Source of the DNA: Legionellales bacterium | GTDB lineage: Bacteria; Pseudomonadota; Gammaproteobacteria; UBA1113 | Length of the DNA stretch: 45,007 nt | Assembly: GCA_002709565.1 (NCBI GenBank) | Contig: PAPY01000009.1 | Span: forward strand, 1 to 45,007 | Direction of reading: 5' to 3' | Part shown: positions 8,609 through 16,564 of the stretch, piece by piece | Numbering within the stretch: the first letter of the stretch is position 1 | Layout of the letters: each line of letters begins with the position of its first letter | Notes under the pieces: generated by a model | What the model was told of the DNA's origin: nothing | The model's database searches: none | What the model saw: the letters and a program-made list of their open reading frames with translations, nothing else | Program-made: the position numbers and the translations under genes

Positions 8609-8860
8609 TTACGCTTTTAAGCCATGTGACGCTTGCTGAGCTGGTCCGTTTTCAACACTATGTCGGAGTGCTTGGCCACAAGCTTCGGCATCACGCTGCT
8701 TAAAGCTACCAGTAGCTTCAGAAACCGCCGCACTACTTAGATTGACTGAAGCATTGCGAAGTGCATTATTGAGATTTTGTACCAGACGTTGGGGATATTC
8801 TTCACCCGTTGCACAGCTGACCTGTCTGTCTTTACCGTGGCTTGCTCCGTACATAAACAT
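8609..8860 (-). CDS. Hypothetical small protein (83 aa)
   Basis: I recognise no family. It is a short soluble protein with no signal peptide or membrane segment, rich in Ala, Ser, Asn and Gln, and probably helical in its middle part (QRLVQNLNNALRNASVNLSSA). It has two Cys (Cys16, Cys61). It is supported as a gene by a GAGG ribosome site 6 nt before the ATG and by the strong terminator 27 nt past the stop. It stands alone between two noncoding stretches. Confidence 0.65.
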   Translation of the reverse strand: MFMYGASHGKDRQVSCATGEEYPQRLVQNLNNALRNASVNLSSAAVSEATGSFKQRDAEACGQALRHSVENGPAQQASHGLKA

Positions 8861-9198
8861 AATAAACCTCGTTTCTTTAAAGGTGGGGCTTAGTCGGTAA
8901 TCCCAAAAAAGTCCCTAAAATCGTTGTTCTTCGGCAAGTATAGGTAGGCTCTATTAACGAAATATTAACGTTTTGGCCCAAATAGGTATTTAACTGATTT
9001 AATTTCCTTATCCACCTTTACACTTAAGTCGAAGTTAATCCTATACGCCTTATTCGGGATTATACACCGATTTGCCGGCTTGTCAGCATATTCGGTTAAA
9101 TTCTTCATATCGTAAACTCATAAGGGCAAATACTGGCATCATACGGCGAGATACATTACTATACCCCTAGTCTTACAAGGAGCAGGTAATTAACGCCT
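8861..9198. other. AT-rich divergent intergenic region
   Basis: 338 bp separate the start of the 83-aa gene from the start of the plus-strand 114-aa gene. It must hold the promoters of both, but no hexamer pair is convincing and no coding frame, hairpin or repeat is evident. Confidence 0.5.
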
Positions 9199-9543
9199 AT
9201 GTTTGAAGTTGACCGTATTGTTGCCATTATCAAACCCAGACAAGCACTGTTTGAGTGGCTACAAGGCCAAAAAGAAGTCTCTATCGACAATCTTACCCTC
9301 AAGAACCTGCAGCGGGATTGTACGGCGTTGTTGATCCCGCAATTCGACGGCCCCAACCAAGCTAAAGAATATATCCGCCAAATCTACGATGGCATCCTTG
9401 AAGGTGAACTCGCTTCCTGGGGAGTTCCCAAACGCCTCTGGCCCAAAGAGCGCACCATTGAGTTGTTCAATGAATGGTTTCTAGTAGAATTTCACTCGAT
9501 GGTTTTTGATCTCGCCTATCTTGAGCAAAAGCGGCAAGCATAA
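9199..9543 (+). CDS. Conserved-looking soluble hypothetical protein (114 aa)
   Basis: A 114-residue protein with dense aromatic and acidic content, such as VAIIKPRQALFEWLQ, CTALLIPQFDGPNQAKEYI and LFNEWFLVEFHSMVFDL. There is no signal peptide or membrane helix. The Trp/Phe/Glu pattern looks like a compact helical protein kept by selection, and I believe similar short uncharacterised proteins occur widely in gammaproteobacteria, but I cannot name the family. AAGGAG lies about 16 nt upstream, somewhat distant for a ribosome site. It stands between two intergenic gaps, not in an operon. Confidence 0.7.
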   Translation: MFEVDRIVAIIKPRQALFEWLQGQKEVSIDNLTLKNLQRDCTALLIPQFDGPNQAKEYIRQIYDGILEGELASWGVPKRLWPKERTIELFNEWFLVEFHSMVFDLAYLEQKRQA

Positions 9544-9703
9544 AGCACAAGACTACTATCGCATTTATCACCTAAAATCAATTTATGAATTTTAATTAAA
9601 TTCCATTGATCATAATTTCAAACTCGACTAGTATTCAATACATATCCTCAAAATAATAAGGAAGTTATGTGTTAGAATGTATCGCCAATAACGACAGACT
9701 CGA

Positions 9704-11380
9704 CTAATCCGCTTTTTGACTGGTTGATTCTCGTAGACTTCGGCGCAAGATTTTTCCGACATTGGATTTCGGCAACTCGTCGCAGAACTCAACTTGCTTA
9801 GGGACTTTGTAAGCTGTTAGTTCTTCACGGCAATGGGCAAGGATCTTTGCCGGAGTTAATTCCGGATCACTGCGCACCACAAAGGCTTTAACAATTTCAC
9901 CCGAAATATTATGGGGCACGCCTACCACAGCAACTTCAATAACCCCTGGATGGGCAGCAATGACATCTTCGATTTCGTTGGGATAAACATTAAACCCTGA
10001 CACCAAAATCATGTCTTTTTTACGTTCCAGCAAATACACAAAGCCCTGCTCATTGATCGTGGCAATATCACCTGTACGCAACCAGCCATTAAAGAATACT
10101 TTTTCAGATTCACTCTCCATTCGCCAATAGCCACTCATGACTTGAGGACCTTTAACGCACAACTCACCTTCTGCTCCAACCCCTAATTCATTCCCCTCCT
10201 CGTCCATGATAGCAATATCGGTCGAAGGCACTGGTACACCGATAGACCCACTGTACTCTCGTTGATTCAGTGGATTTACACAGACTACCGGCGACGTTTC
10301 TGTCAAACCGTAGCCTTCGAGTAATGGCTTCCCGGTTACTCCGAGCCAACGCTCAGCCACCGCCCGCTGCACGGACATACCACCGCCGAGAGCGAGTTTT
10401 AATTCACTAAAATCGATAGTCTTAAATTGTGAATTGTTCAGCAAAGCATTGAACAAGGTATTGACGCCGGTAATTGCGGTAAAACGGTTGTTGTTGAGGA
10501 TTTTGATGAAACCAGGAATATCACGAGGGTTAGTGATGAGAATATTTTCTGCACCGAATTTAAAAAAGGTCAATAAGTTCGCCGTCAATGAAAAGATATG
10601 ATACAGCGGCAAGGCAGTAATAATGACTTCTTGTTTGCCATTCACCACTGGATCCACCCACGCAAAAACTTGCTCAACATTCGCAACCATATTGCGATGG
10701 GTCAACATTGCCCCTTTAGCGACCCCAGTTGTCCCACCCGTATACTGTAAAAACGCAATATCTTTGCCCATTATTTCAACAGGCATTAAGGTAGCACGAC
10801 GCCCTGCTTTAAGGATTTTGCGAAAATGTAACGCATCATCAATCTGCCATGCTGGGATCATTTTTTTGACCTTACGCACAACAAAGTTCACCAAGCATGC
10901 TTTGGGGTGTGGATACAAATCCCCAATCTTGGTCACAATGACATTTTTGACCGGCGTTTTGCCCATGGTTGCTTGTAAGGTGCTAGCAAAGTTCTCAAGG
11001 ACCACGATAGTTTCGACAGCAGCATCCGTTAACTGGTGCTCTAATTCTCGAGGTGTATACAGAGGATTAACATTGACGACAATTAAACCCGCCCGCAATG
11101 CACCAAACAGTGCCACCCCATACTGCAAAAGGTTTGGCATCATGATTGCGAGTCTATCGCCTTTTTTCAGTCCTAACTGACTTTGTAAATAAGCGGCAAA
11201 ATCCCGTGAAAGTCTGTCTAATTCAGCATAGCTCAGCGTTGTGCCTAAATTACTTAAGGCAGGTCGTTCGCTGTATAGCTCACAGCTCTGGGTAAAAATA
11301 TCGACAAGAGAGTTGTACTTATCGGGATCAATTTCATCAGGGACGCCCTCAGGATACTGCTGCAACCAAATTTTTTCCAC
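9704..11380 (-). CDS. fadD: Long-chain fatty-acid--CoA ligase
   Basis: 558 residues from the GTG at 11380, close to E. coli FadD (561). It activates long-chain fatty acids with ATP and CoA at the inner membrane face. Visible motifs are the AMP-binding P-loop YTGGTTGVAKGAMLTHRN, the YGLTETSP adenine-binding block, and the FACS/hinge region GWLRTGDIATINEQGFVYLL with RKKDMILVSGFNVYP. The GTG start is chosen because the mature opening EKIWLQQYPEGVPDEIDPD aligns with the start of FadD and AAGG lies 7 nt upstream; an upstream ATG in frame (11446) would add 22 unlikely residues. It is divergent from minC, with about 115 bp between. Confidence 0.94.
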   Translation of the reverse strand: MEKIWLQQYPEGVPDEIDPDKYNSLVDIFTQSCELYSERPALSNLGTTLSYAELDRLSRDFAAYLQSQLGLKKGDRLAIMMPNLLQYGVALFGALRAGLIVVNVNPLYTPRELEHQLTDAAVETIVVLENFASTLQATMGKTPVKNVIVTKIGDLYPHPKACLVNFVVRKVKKMIPAWQIDDALHFRKILKAGRRATLMPVEIMGKDIAFLQYTGGTTGVAKGAMLTHRNMVANVEQVFAWVDPVVNGKQEVIITALPLYHIFSLTANLLTFFKFGAENILITNPRDIPGFIKILNNNRFTAITGVNTLFNALLNNSQFKTIDFSELKLALGGGMSVQRAVAERWLGVTGKPLLEGYGLTETSPVVCVNPLNQREYSGSIGVPVPSTDIAIMDEEGNELGVGAEGELCVKGPQVMSGYWRMESESEKVFFNGWLRTGDIATINEQGFVYLLERKKDMILVSGFNVYPNEIEDVIAAHPGVIEVAVVGVPHNISGEIVKAFVVRSDPELTPAKILAHCREELTAYKVPKQVEFCDELPKSNVGKILRRSLRESTSQKAD

Positions 11381-11496
11381 ACTACTGCCTTCTGCTTGAA
11401 ATTCTTGTATAATCCACCACAGCAATAGGGCTGCCGCCGGATGCACGCTAAGTTTGCCACAAATATTTCATCAGATGCAATTATTGGGATTAATCA

Positions 11497-12240
11497 ATGG
11501 AAGCAGTTAGTCAAGAAAAAGTCAGTAACGCCTTCAAATTGAAAGGCAGTTTATTCACATTAACGATTATGCAACTCTTTAGCGCTGATATTGACAGTTT
11601 CAAACAACAATTGGAACAAACGGTCAAACAAGCGCCAAAGTTTTTTCAACATGCCCCTATTGTTCTCGATTTACAACACTTACCCGGGGATGAAAACATC
11701 GATTTCGTCCAAATGTGTGACAGTATGCGCCAGCATGAATTAATTCCCGTCGGTGTTTGTGGTGGCACAGAGGCGCAACAAGAAGCCGCCACTGAAGCAA
11801 ACCTCGCTGTCTTTCCCCATAATCGCAGTTCCCAAGAAGACTTGCCTCGCCAAGCGGATGACAGCAACAGCAACAAGCCCAATAAAGCTACCGAGTCTGA
11901 AGAGTCAGCCACTAATGAAACCCTACTGGTAACCAAGCCTATCCGTTCAGGCCAGCAAGTTTACGCGAAAGGCGGTGATCTTATTGTTGTAGCACCTGTC
12001 AGTCATGGTGCGGAATTATTAGCCGATGGTAATATTCATGTTTATGGTGTGTTGCGAGGTCGGGCACTGGCTGGCATCAAAGGCAATACTGATGCCCGTA
12101 TCTTTTGTAAAGAATTTGACGCTGAAATGGTCTCCATCGCCGGGCTGTATCAACTCAGTGATGATTACAGTACCCACCGGGAACAAGCGCATATTCAAAT
12201 CACTTTAGAGAATGACGCCATAAAAATTTCTGAACTTTAG
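11497..12240 (+). CDS. minC: Septum site-determining protein MinC
   Basis: A 247-residue inhibitor of FtsZ ring assembly. The N-terminal domain (about 8-105) has the FKLKGSLFTLTIMQL opening. A hydrophilic linker rich in Ser, Asn and Glu (about 110-150) is longer than usual. The C-terminal beta-helix domain (about 150-247) has RSGQQVYAKGGDLIVVAPVS and HVYGVLRGRALAGIKGN, the face that binds MinD and FtsZ. First of the min genes; 94 bp before minD with two small inverted repeats in between, so minD may have its own promoter. Confidence 0.96.
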   Translation: MEAVSQEKVSNAFKLKGSLFTLTIMQLFSADIDSFKQQLEQTVKQAPKFFQHAPIVLDLQHLPGDENIDFVQMCDSMRQHELIPVGVCGGTEAQQEAATEANLAVFPHNRSSQEDLPRQADDSNSNKPNKATESEESATNETLLVTKPIRSGQQVYAKGGDLIVVAPVSHGAELLADGNIHVYGVLRGRALAGIKGNTDARIFCKEFDAEMVSIAGLYQLSDDYSTHREQAHIQITLENDAIKISEL

Positions 12241-12247
12241 TGCTGTG

Positions 12248-12274
12248 CAGGTTTTCACAATCGCAAAAAACCTG
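12248..12274 (+). other. Inverted repeat between minC and minD
   Basis: CAGGTTTT and AAAACCTG form an 8-bp stem around an 11-nt loop, directly after the minC stop. A shorter CCCC/GGGG hairpin (12297-12310) follows just before the minD ribosome site. No T-tract follows the first stem, so a full terminator is unlikely; mRNA stabilisation or tuning of the MinC:MinD ratio is possible. Confidence 0.45.
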
Positions 12275-12334
12275 TAACATAGTTGTGTTTAACCGTCCCC
12301 TGAATTGGGGCTTACCCTATGGAAGGAAAGAACA

Positions 12335-13168
12335 TTGACCAAGATTATCGTTGTCACTTCTGGTAAAGGCGGCGTTGGCAAAACCACCACTTCTGCCGCC
12401 ATCGCAACCGGTCTTGCCCTACGGGGCTACAAAACAGCCGTCATTGATTTTGACGTCGGTTTGCGTAATTTAGATTTAATCATGGGCGTTGAACGTCGAG
12501 TTGTTTACGATCTCGTCAATGTCGTGAAAGGCGAAGCTTCGCTCAAGCAAGCGTTAATTCGCGACAAGCGGGTGAGTAACCTCTACATCTTGCCTGCGTC
12601 TCAAACCAGGGACAAAGATGCCCTCAATCAAGAAGGTGTCGGTAAAGTTTTAGACGAGCTTAAAGCCGATAATTTCGATTTTATTATTTGTGATTCTCCT
12701 GCCGGTATCGAAAAAGGCGCCTTAATGGCACTCTACTATGCTGACAGTGCCATTGTAGTCACTAACCCTGAAGTCTCTTCTGTGCGCGACTCTGACCGCA
12801 TCCTAGGCATACTTGCTAGCCGTTCAAAGCGCGCTGAAGATGGCGGTGAAGGTATTACAGAGCATTTAATGATCACCCGTTATTCACCGTGCCGAGTGGA
12901 CCGAGGTGACATGTTGGCCATCGAAGATGTACAGGAAATTTTATCCATCCCCCTACTTGGTGTGATTCCAGAATCTCCTGCAGTACTACGCGCATCTAAC
13001 GCCGGTGTACCGGTTATCATCGATAACGCCACGGATGCCGGACAAGCCTACGAAGATGCGGTTGCCCGTTTCTTAGGAGAAGAGAGACCACACCGATTCA
13101 TCACTGCTGAGAAGAAAAGCTTCTTGCAACGGATCTTCAAGAAAGACAAGGAGAGCACACCTGCATGA
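12335..13168 (+). CDS. minD: Septum site-determining ATPase MinD
   Basis: A 277-residue ParA/MRP-type ATPase that oscillates between poles and recruits MinC to the membrane. It has the deviant Walker A GKGGVGKTTT, the VIDFDVGLRNLDLIMG block, and DSPAGIEKGA as switch II. The C-terminal amphipathic membrane-targeting helix is KKSFLQRIFKK. I set the start at TTG 12335 (Leu-Thr-Lys-Ile), preceded by GGAAGGAAAG; the upstream in-frame ATG at 12305 would add ten non-conserved residues. It overlaps minE by 4 nt (ATGA). Confidence 0.96.
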   Translation: MTKIIVVTSGKGGVGKTTTSAAIATGLALRGYKTAVIDFDVGLRNLDLIMGVERRVVYDLVNVVKGEASLKQALIRDKRVSNLYILPASQTRDKDALNQEGVGKVLDELKADNFDFIICDSPAGIEKGALMALYYADSAIVVTNPEVSSVRDSDRILGILASRSKRAEDGGEGITEHLMITRYSPCRVDRGDMLAIEDVQEILSIPLLGVIPESPAVLRASNAGVPVIIDNATDAGQAYEDAVARFLGEERPHRFITAEKKSFLQRIFKKDKESTPA

Positions 13169-13467
13169 GTATCCTAAGACATTTCCGTAAACAACGTAAA
13201 AACTCTGCCTCTGTTGCCAAAGAGCGCTTGCAGATCATTATTTCCCATGAACGAACCAAGCGCAATCAACCGGATATTTTGAATTCTCTCAAGCAAGATT
13301 TGCTAGATGTTATTACAAAATACTTCAAGGTTGATGCTGAACAACTCAAAGAACAAGTCAAAGTAGACATGGAAAAGGCTGGCGATCATTCTGTCTTGGA
13401 ATTGAATATCACCTTGCCTGATCTTGAAACAGCGATTGAACCAGCACCAGAACCTGCTGAGGCGTAA
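13165..13467 (+). CDS. minE: Cell division topological specificity factor MinE
   Basis: A 100-residue protein that drives MinD ATP hydrolysis and oscillation. The conserved MinD-binding segment is ASVAKERLQIIISHER (about 14-30), followed by the dimerisation domain with LNSLKQDLLDVITKY and LELNITLP. It is slightly longer than E. coli MinE (88) through a Pro/Glu/Ala tail. Translationally coupled to minD by an ATGA overlap. Confidence 0.96.
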   Translation: MSILRHFRKQRKNSASVAKERLQIIISHERTKRNQPDILNSLKQDLLDVITKYFKVDAEQLKEQVKVDMEKAGDHSVLELNITLPDLETAIEPAPEPAEA

Positions 13468-13470
13468 TAA

Positions 13471-13953
13471 ATGATGAAAGGACTCATTGGTATTGTCATA
13501 TTGTGTGCAATCAGCCAATTGGCTTTTGCAGAATTGTGTCCCGAGCCTTCAGCATTACGCATGAATGGCATGCAGTGGGAAGCCAAAGGCACCGGCAGTG
13601 CCGGCAACTACAAACAAGGCGATGCCAATAGTCTCTTCGTCTCTCCTATCACTATGGGTGAGAAAATCAAACAAACCCCGAAGACTGACATCAAGATCTC
13701 CTACCTAGGCGCATTTTGGTGGGGCTTTGAAAGTCCCATGGTATGTATGTATGACTTAGAAGAAACCCATAGCGATTGGGCGATTCCCATCACCATGGTT
13801 AGTGAATCTAAGATTTATGACATCGATCAACATACGATGGGTAAAGGTTGGAACTGTCATGGCGATGTCCAGCCGGCAAGTTGCTCGTGTTTTTCCTACG
13901 GCAAAACAAAAGATTGCGAATACACGGCACTCGCCAAAAAAACTTATCGATAA
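13471..13953 (+). CDS. Cys-rich exported protein of unknown function
   Basis: A 160-residue protein with a clear Sec signal peptide (cleavage after Ala-Phe-Ala, residue 20). The mature part begins with ELCPEPSALR, has the aromatic block YLGAFWWGFESPMVCMYDLEE, and later a Cys cluster (NCHGDVQPASCSCFSYGKTKDCEY), so several disulfides are likely in the periplasm or outside. The short Cys-Pro start and Trp/Cys spacing remind me of small exported DUF3757-like proteins, but I am not sure of the family. It begins 3 nt after minE, with GAGG in the minE tail as ribosome site, and ends 19 nt before queC, so it rides on the min transcript. Confidence 0.75.
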   Translation: MMKGLIGIVILCAISQLAFAELCPEPSALRMNGMQWEAKGTGSAGNYKQGDANSLFVSPITMGEKIKQTPKTDIKISYLGAFWWGFESPMVCMYDLEETHSDWAIPITMVSESKIYDIDQHTMGKGWNCHGDVQPASCSCFSYGKTKDCEYTALAKKTYR

Positions 13954-13972
13954 CCATTACTACAGGTAAATC

Positions 13973-14650
13973 ATGTCTCGCAAAGCCATTATCGTCTTAT
14001 CCGGCGGACTAGACTCCACAACGTGTTTGGGCCTCGCTAAACAAGCAGGTTGTGAGTGCTATGCCCTCACCTTTCATTACGGGCAAAAACATTCAACCGA
14101 ATTACGAGCCGCCGAACGCGTGTGTCAGGCGATGGGTGTGTTCGAGCATAAAGTCTTAGCACTGCCTATTGGTGAACTAGGTGGTTCAGCACTGACCGAT
14201 GTTCAACTTTCTGTGCCCGATTATGCAGAAGATTGTAATGAGATCCCAATCACCTATGTACCAGCACGCAATACTATCTTTTTGACCTTTGCTCTCGCTT
14301 GGGCAGAAGTCATTGGTGCCAATGATATCTTTATTGGTGCAAGTTCGGTGGATTACTCCGGTTATCCCGATTGCCGGCCTGAATACTTCCAAGCATTTGA
14401 ACGCGTGGCTAAGCTTGCCACCAAAGCCGGTGTCGAAGGCAGTGAATTCACGATACATACGCCACTGCTTCAACTTAGCAAAGCACAAACTATACAACAG
14501 GGCCTTGCCTGTGGGGTGGATTACAGCCTTACTGTTTCCTGTTACCGTGCAGATAATCAAGGGCTCGCATGTGGGAATTGTGACAGTTGCCACTACCGCA
14601 AAAAAGGTTTTTTAGAAGCTAACATTCCTGATCCGACCCTATATCAATAA
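13973..14650 (+). CDS. queC: 7-cyano-7-deazaguanine (preQ0) synthase
   Basis: A 225-residue enzyme that converts 7-carboxy-7-deazaguanine to preQ0 with ATP and ammonia in queuosine tRNA modification. It has the PP-loop [10 protein letters not shown] (residues 10-19) and the four-Cys zinc site near the C-terminus (Cys190, Cys200, Cys203, Cys206). YGQKHSTEL and [10 protein letters not shown] are also family blocks. It lies last in the minC-D-E-orphan-queC run, 19 nt after the exported orphan. No other queuosine gene is in the window. Confidence 0.96.
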   Translation: MSRKAIIVLSGGLDSTTCLGLAKQAGCECYALTFHYGQKHSTELRAAERVCQAMGVFEHKVLALPIGELGGSALTDVQLSVPDYAEDCNEIPITYVPARNTIFLTFALAWAEVIGANDIFIGASSVDYSGYPDCRPEYFQAFERVAKLATKAGVEGSEFTIHTPLLQLSKAQTIQQGLACGVDYSLTVSCYRADNQGLACGNCDSCHYRKKGFLEANIPDPTLYQ

Positions 14651-14980
14651 GTCGGCAAAACTTAATGCCATAACATTGCAACCAATCCCCTTAGCTATTT
14701 CGGCGTATGCACATGAAATGTGATCTCAGGATAAGGATCACCGCTACTCGTTTGAACAATATTACCATGATTATGCCTCCACTCTTAGCATGCTTTATAA
14801 TGTCTATTTCATCCTATAATCATAGCTAAATCCCTGTCCGTAAAACTACGTAAAATTAAAACCCCTCTGATAAATAAGGATTTTTTTGTGGATTTTTTGC
14901 GCCGAAACTGACGCTCTTAAGGTTGAGTTAATATTAACCAGTTAGTATTGCGTCCACAATAAATATGGATACTAATAATT
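14651..14980. other. 330-bp gap holding a gene remnant and the kinase-like gene leader
   Basis: The left part carries a short minus-strand coding remnant (separate entry). The right part (about 14790-14980) is AT-rich with T tracts and presumably holds the promoter of the kinase-like gene. That gene has no good Shine-Dalgarno upstream of its ATG. No tRNA or terminator is seen. Confidence 0.5.
14695..14784 (-). pseudogene. C-terminal remnant of a decayed gene
   Basis: On the minus strand 29 codons read EWRHNHGNIVQTSSGDPYPE followed by ITFHVHTPK and a stop. This composition (Asp-Pro-Tyr-Pro, His/Thr pattern) looks like genuine protein and not random translation. It is cut off by an in-frame TAA at 14785-14787 and has no start codon or ribosome site. 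I do not know the parent family. Confidence 0.35.
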
Positions 14981-16564
14981 ATGAGCACCTTTACATTAAA
15001 AAATACCGGCGACGACTATAGCCTTTTTATCGACATTGCTGCCCTTAAAAATATTGATAGAAATTCAAGTGAAAGAGAGCTAGCTGGTCTTATTCTAGCA
15101 GCGATAGCTAGTAAAAATCCTGAGGCAATGAAATTAAATCGCTACAAGGAAGCCTCTTTTAGTGAAGCTATTATTGAAGGTGGTGTACGAGTCATTAAAA
15201 AGCGCGCTGATAAAGGTGGAAAAACCGACATAAGTTATAAGATTACAATTTCTGATGCTATTCGACAAAAACTAAACGCCATCAATGGCCTTAATATACC
15301 TGTCAGCATTACTGAACTAACTGTCAAACTCAGTCATTCAGCGGCATTAGTTGAAGCAGAGAAAGACAAAAATAATAAAGTCTGGCGATTCTATCAACCC
15401 CGCTCTCCCATTTATGATCCACAAAAAAATGATGCAGATATTCCGGTCGCACCTCAATACCTTGGCGAAGGCACAGATGGACAATCATTTAGAGGCGTTG
15501 TTGAATATTTCAATAACAATATATATCACGCGGATCACGCAACTGTTAAGCGTGTTAAATCAAAGGATGCTACTCTAGCAAGGTCACTGGCGAGTTTTCT
15601 CGATACCGAGGGGAAAAAATATTCTGTAGTAATGGCTGAAGACAGTCATCGCACTACCAATCTAGGTGGCGTTATTACTGCAAATGATCCCCAAGCCAAA
15701 TCAAAGAAGTTTCAGTATGGTGATCGGCATATGAGTGGAATCCCTCTATCTGACTATATAAGTGAAAATCCTGATGCTATCGGTGAATATAAGCGCTTCG
15801 AAATTTTAAAAGCCATTCTTGTTACTTTACGAGATGAATTTCATAATAAAGGTTATGCTCATACAAAGCTCAGCTTACAAAACATTATCATTGATGATTG
15901 TGGAGACGATGGTGTCAAAGTAAACATTTGTGGAAAAGAACGTGTTGCTGTCATTGGCTCAACAAGAAGAAGTACGTATTTTAGACCACTCTATGACGCT
16001 CCCGAAACAAAGAGCCGAACAATTTCTGCCTCAAAGCAACTAGATTTGTTTGCTATTGGGGTTATCGCCGTACAGCTATTTAAGGGCACTAAATATGTAC
16101 CTCAGCAAGCATATCGTGCTCATAAGTCAATTCAGAGTGTATTTAAATCTGATAATGACCTAAAACTGCCGACCCGTTACGCCGATAAAAGTGAATCTGA
16201 AGTACACATCGACAACAACTTTCATTCAAATAGTAAAGTAAGAGGTCTTCTTAATAAACTGTTACATAATGAGACTTCAAAGCGCTATAAAAACTGTGAT
16301 GCTGTTCTTAATGATATTTACGCAATGGAATATAAACCTGGCGCTGGCGCTAAATCAGCTGTTATAGCCTCAGATATAGCCGCAGTCGCAGCAGTAGTCA
16401 TAGGCATTGTCGCATGTGTCATCACTACAGGTGCAACAATACCTATCATATTAACTGCCGCAGCTTCTGCTGTATTTTTCTTCAATCTGTTAGGGCCGAC
16501 GCGAACAGCCTTCGCAGATGAACGAGAAGAAAGAAGTGATTTTGCTATCCCATCAGCCATTTAA
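14981..16564 (+). CDS. Kinase-fold protein with C-terminal membrane hairpin; probable pseudokinase
   Basis: 527 residues. Residues 1-155 resemble no family I know. Residues about 158-445 show an apparent protein kinase fold: a glycine loop GEGTDG (162-167), a Lys in TVKRVK (190/193), HTKLSLQN (294-301) where HRDLKPxN is expected, VNICG (314-318) where DFG is expected, DAPE (339-342) as an APE motif, and DLFAIGVI (355-362) as the helix F block. The catalytic Asp of HRD is Lys296 and the DFG Asp is Ile316, while Asn301 is kept. Two hydrophobic segments (about 461-481 and 484-504) with Ala/Ile/Thr follow, then a charged tail. There is no signal peptide. This layout resembles secreted effectors of Legionella-like bacteria (inference). 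Its stop overlaps the end of the phytochelatin-synthase-like gene, tail to tail. Confidence 0.8.
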   Translation: MSTFTLKNTGDDYSLFIDIAALKNIDRNSSERELAGLILAAIASKNPEAMKLNRYKEASFSEAIIEGGVRVIKKRADKGGKTDISYKITISDAIRQKLNAINGLNIPVSITELTVKLSHSAALVEAEKDKNNKVWRFYQPRSPIYDPQKNDADIPVAPQYLGEGTDGQSFRGVVEYFNNNIYHADHATVKRVKSKDATLARSLASFLDTEGKKYSVVMAEDSHRTTNLGGVITANDPQAKSKKFQYGDRHMSGIPLSDYISENPDAIGEYKRFEILKAILVTLRDEFHNKGYAHTKLSLQNIIIDDCGDDGVKVNICGKERVAVIGSTRRSTYFRPLYDAPETKSRTISASKQLDLFAIGVIAVQLFKGTKYVPQQAYRAHKSIQSVFKSDNDLKLPTRYADKSESEVHIDNNFHSNSKVRGLLNKLLHNETSKRYKNCDAVLNDIYAMEYKPGAGAKSAVIASDIAAVAAVVIGIVACVITTGATIPIILTAAASAVFFFNLLGPTRTAFADEREERSDFAIPSAI

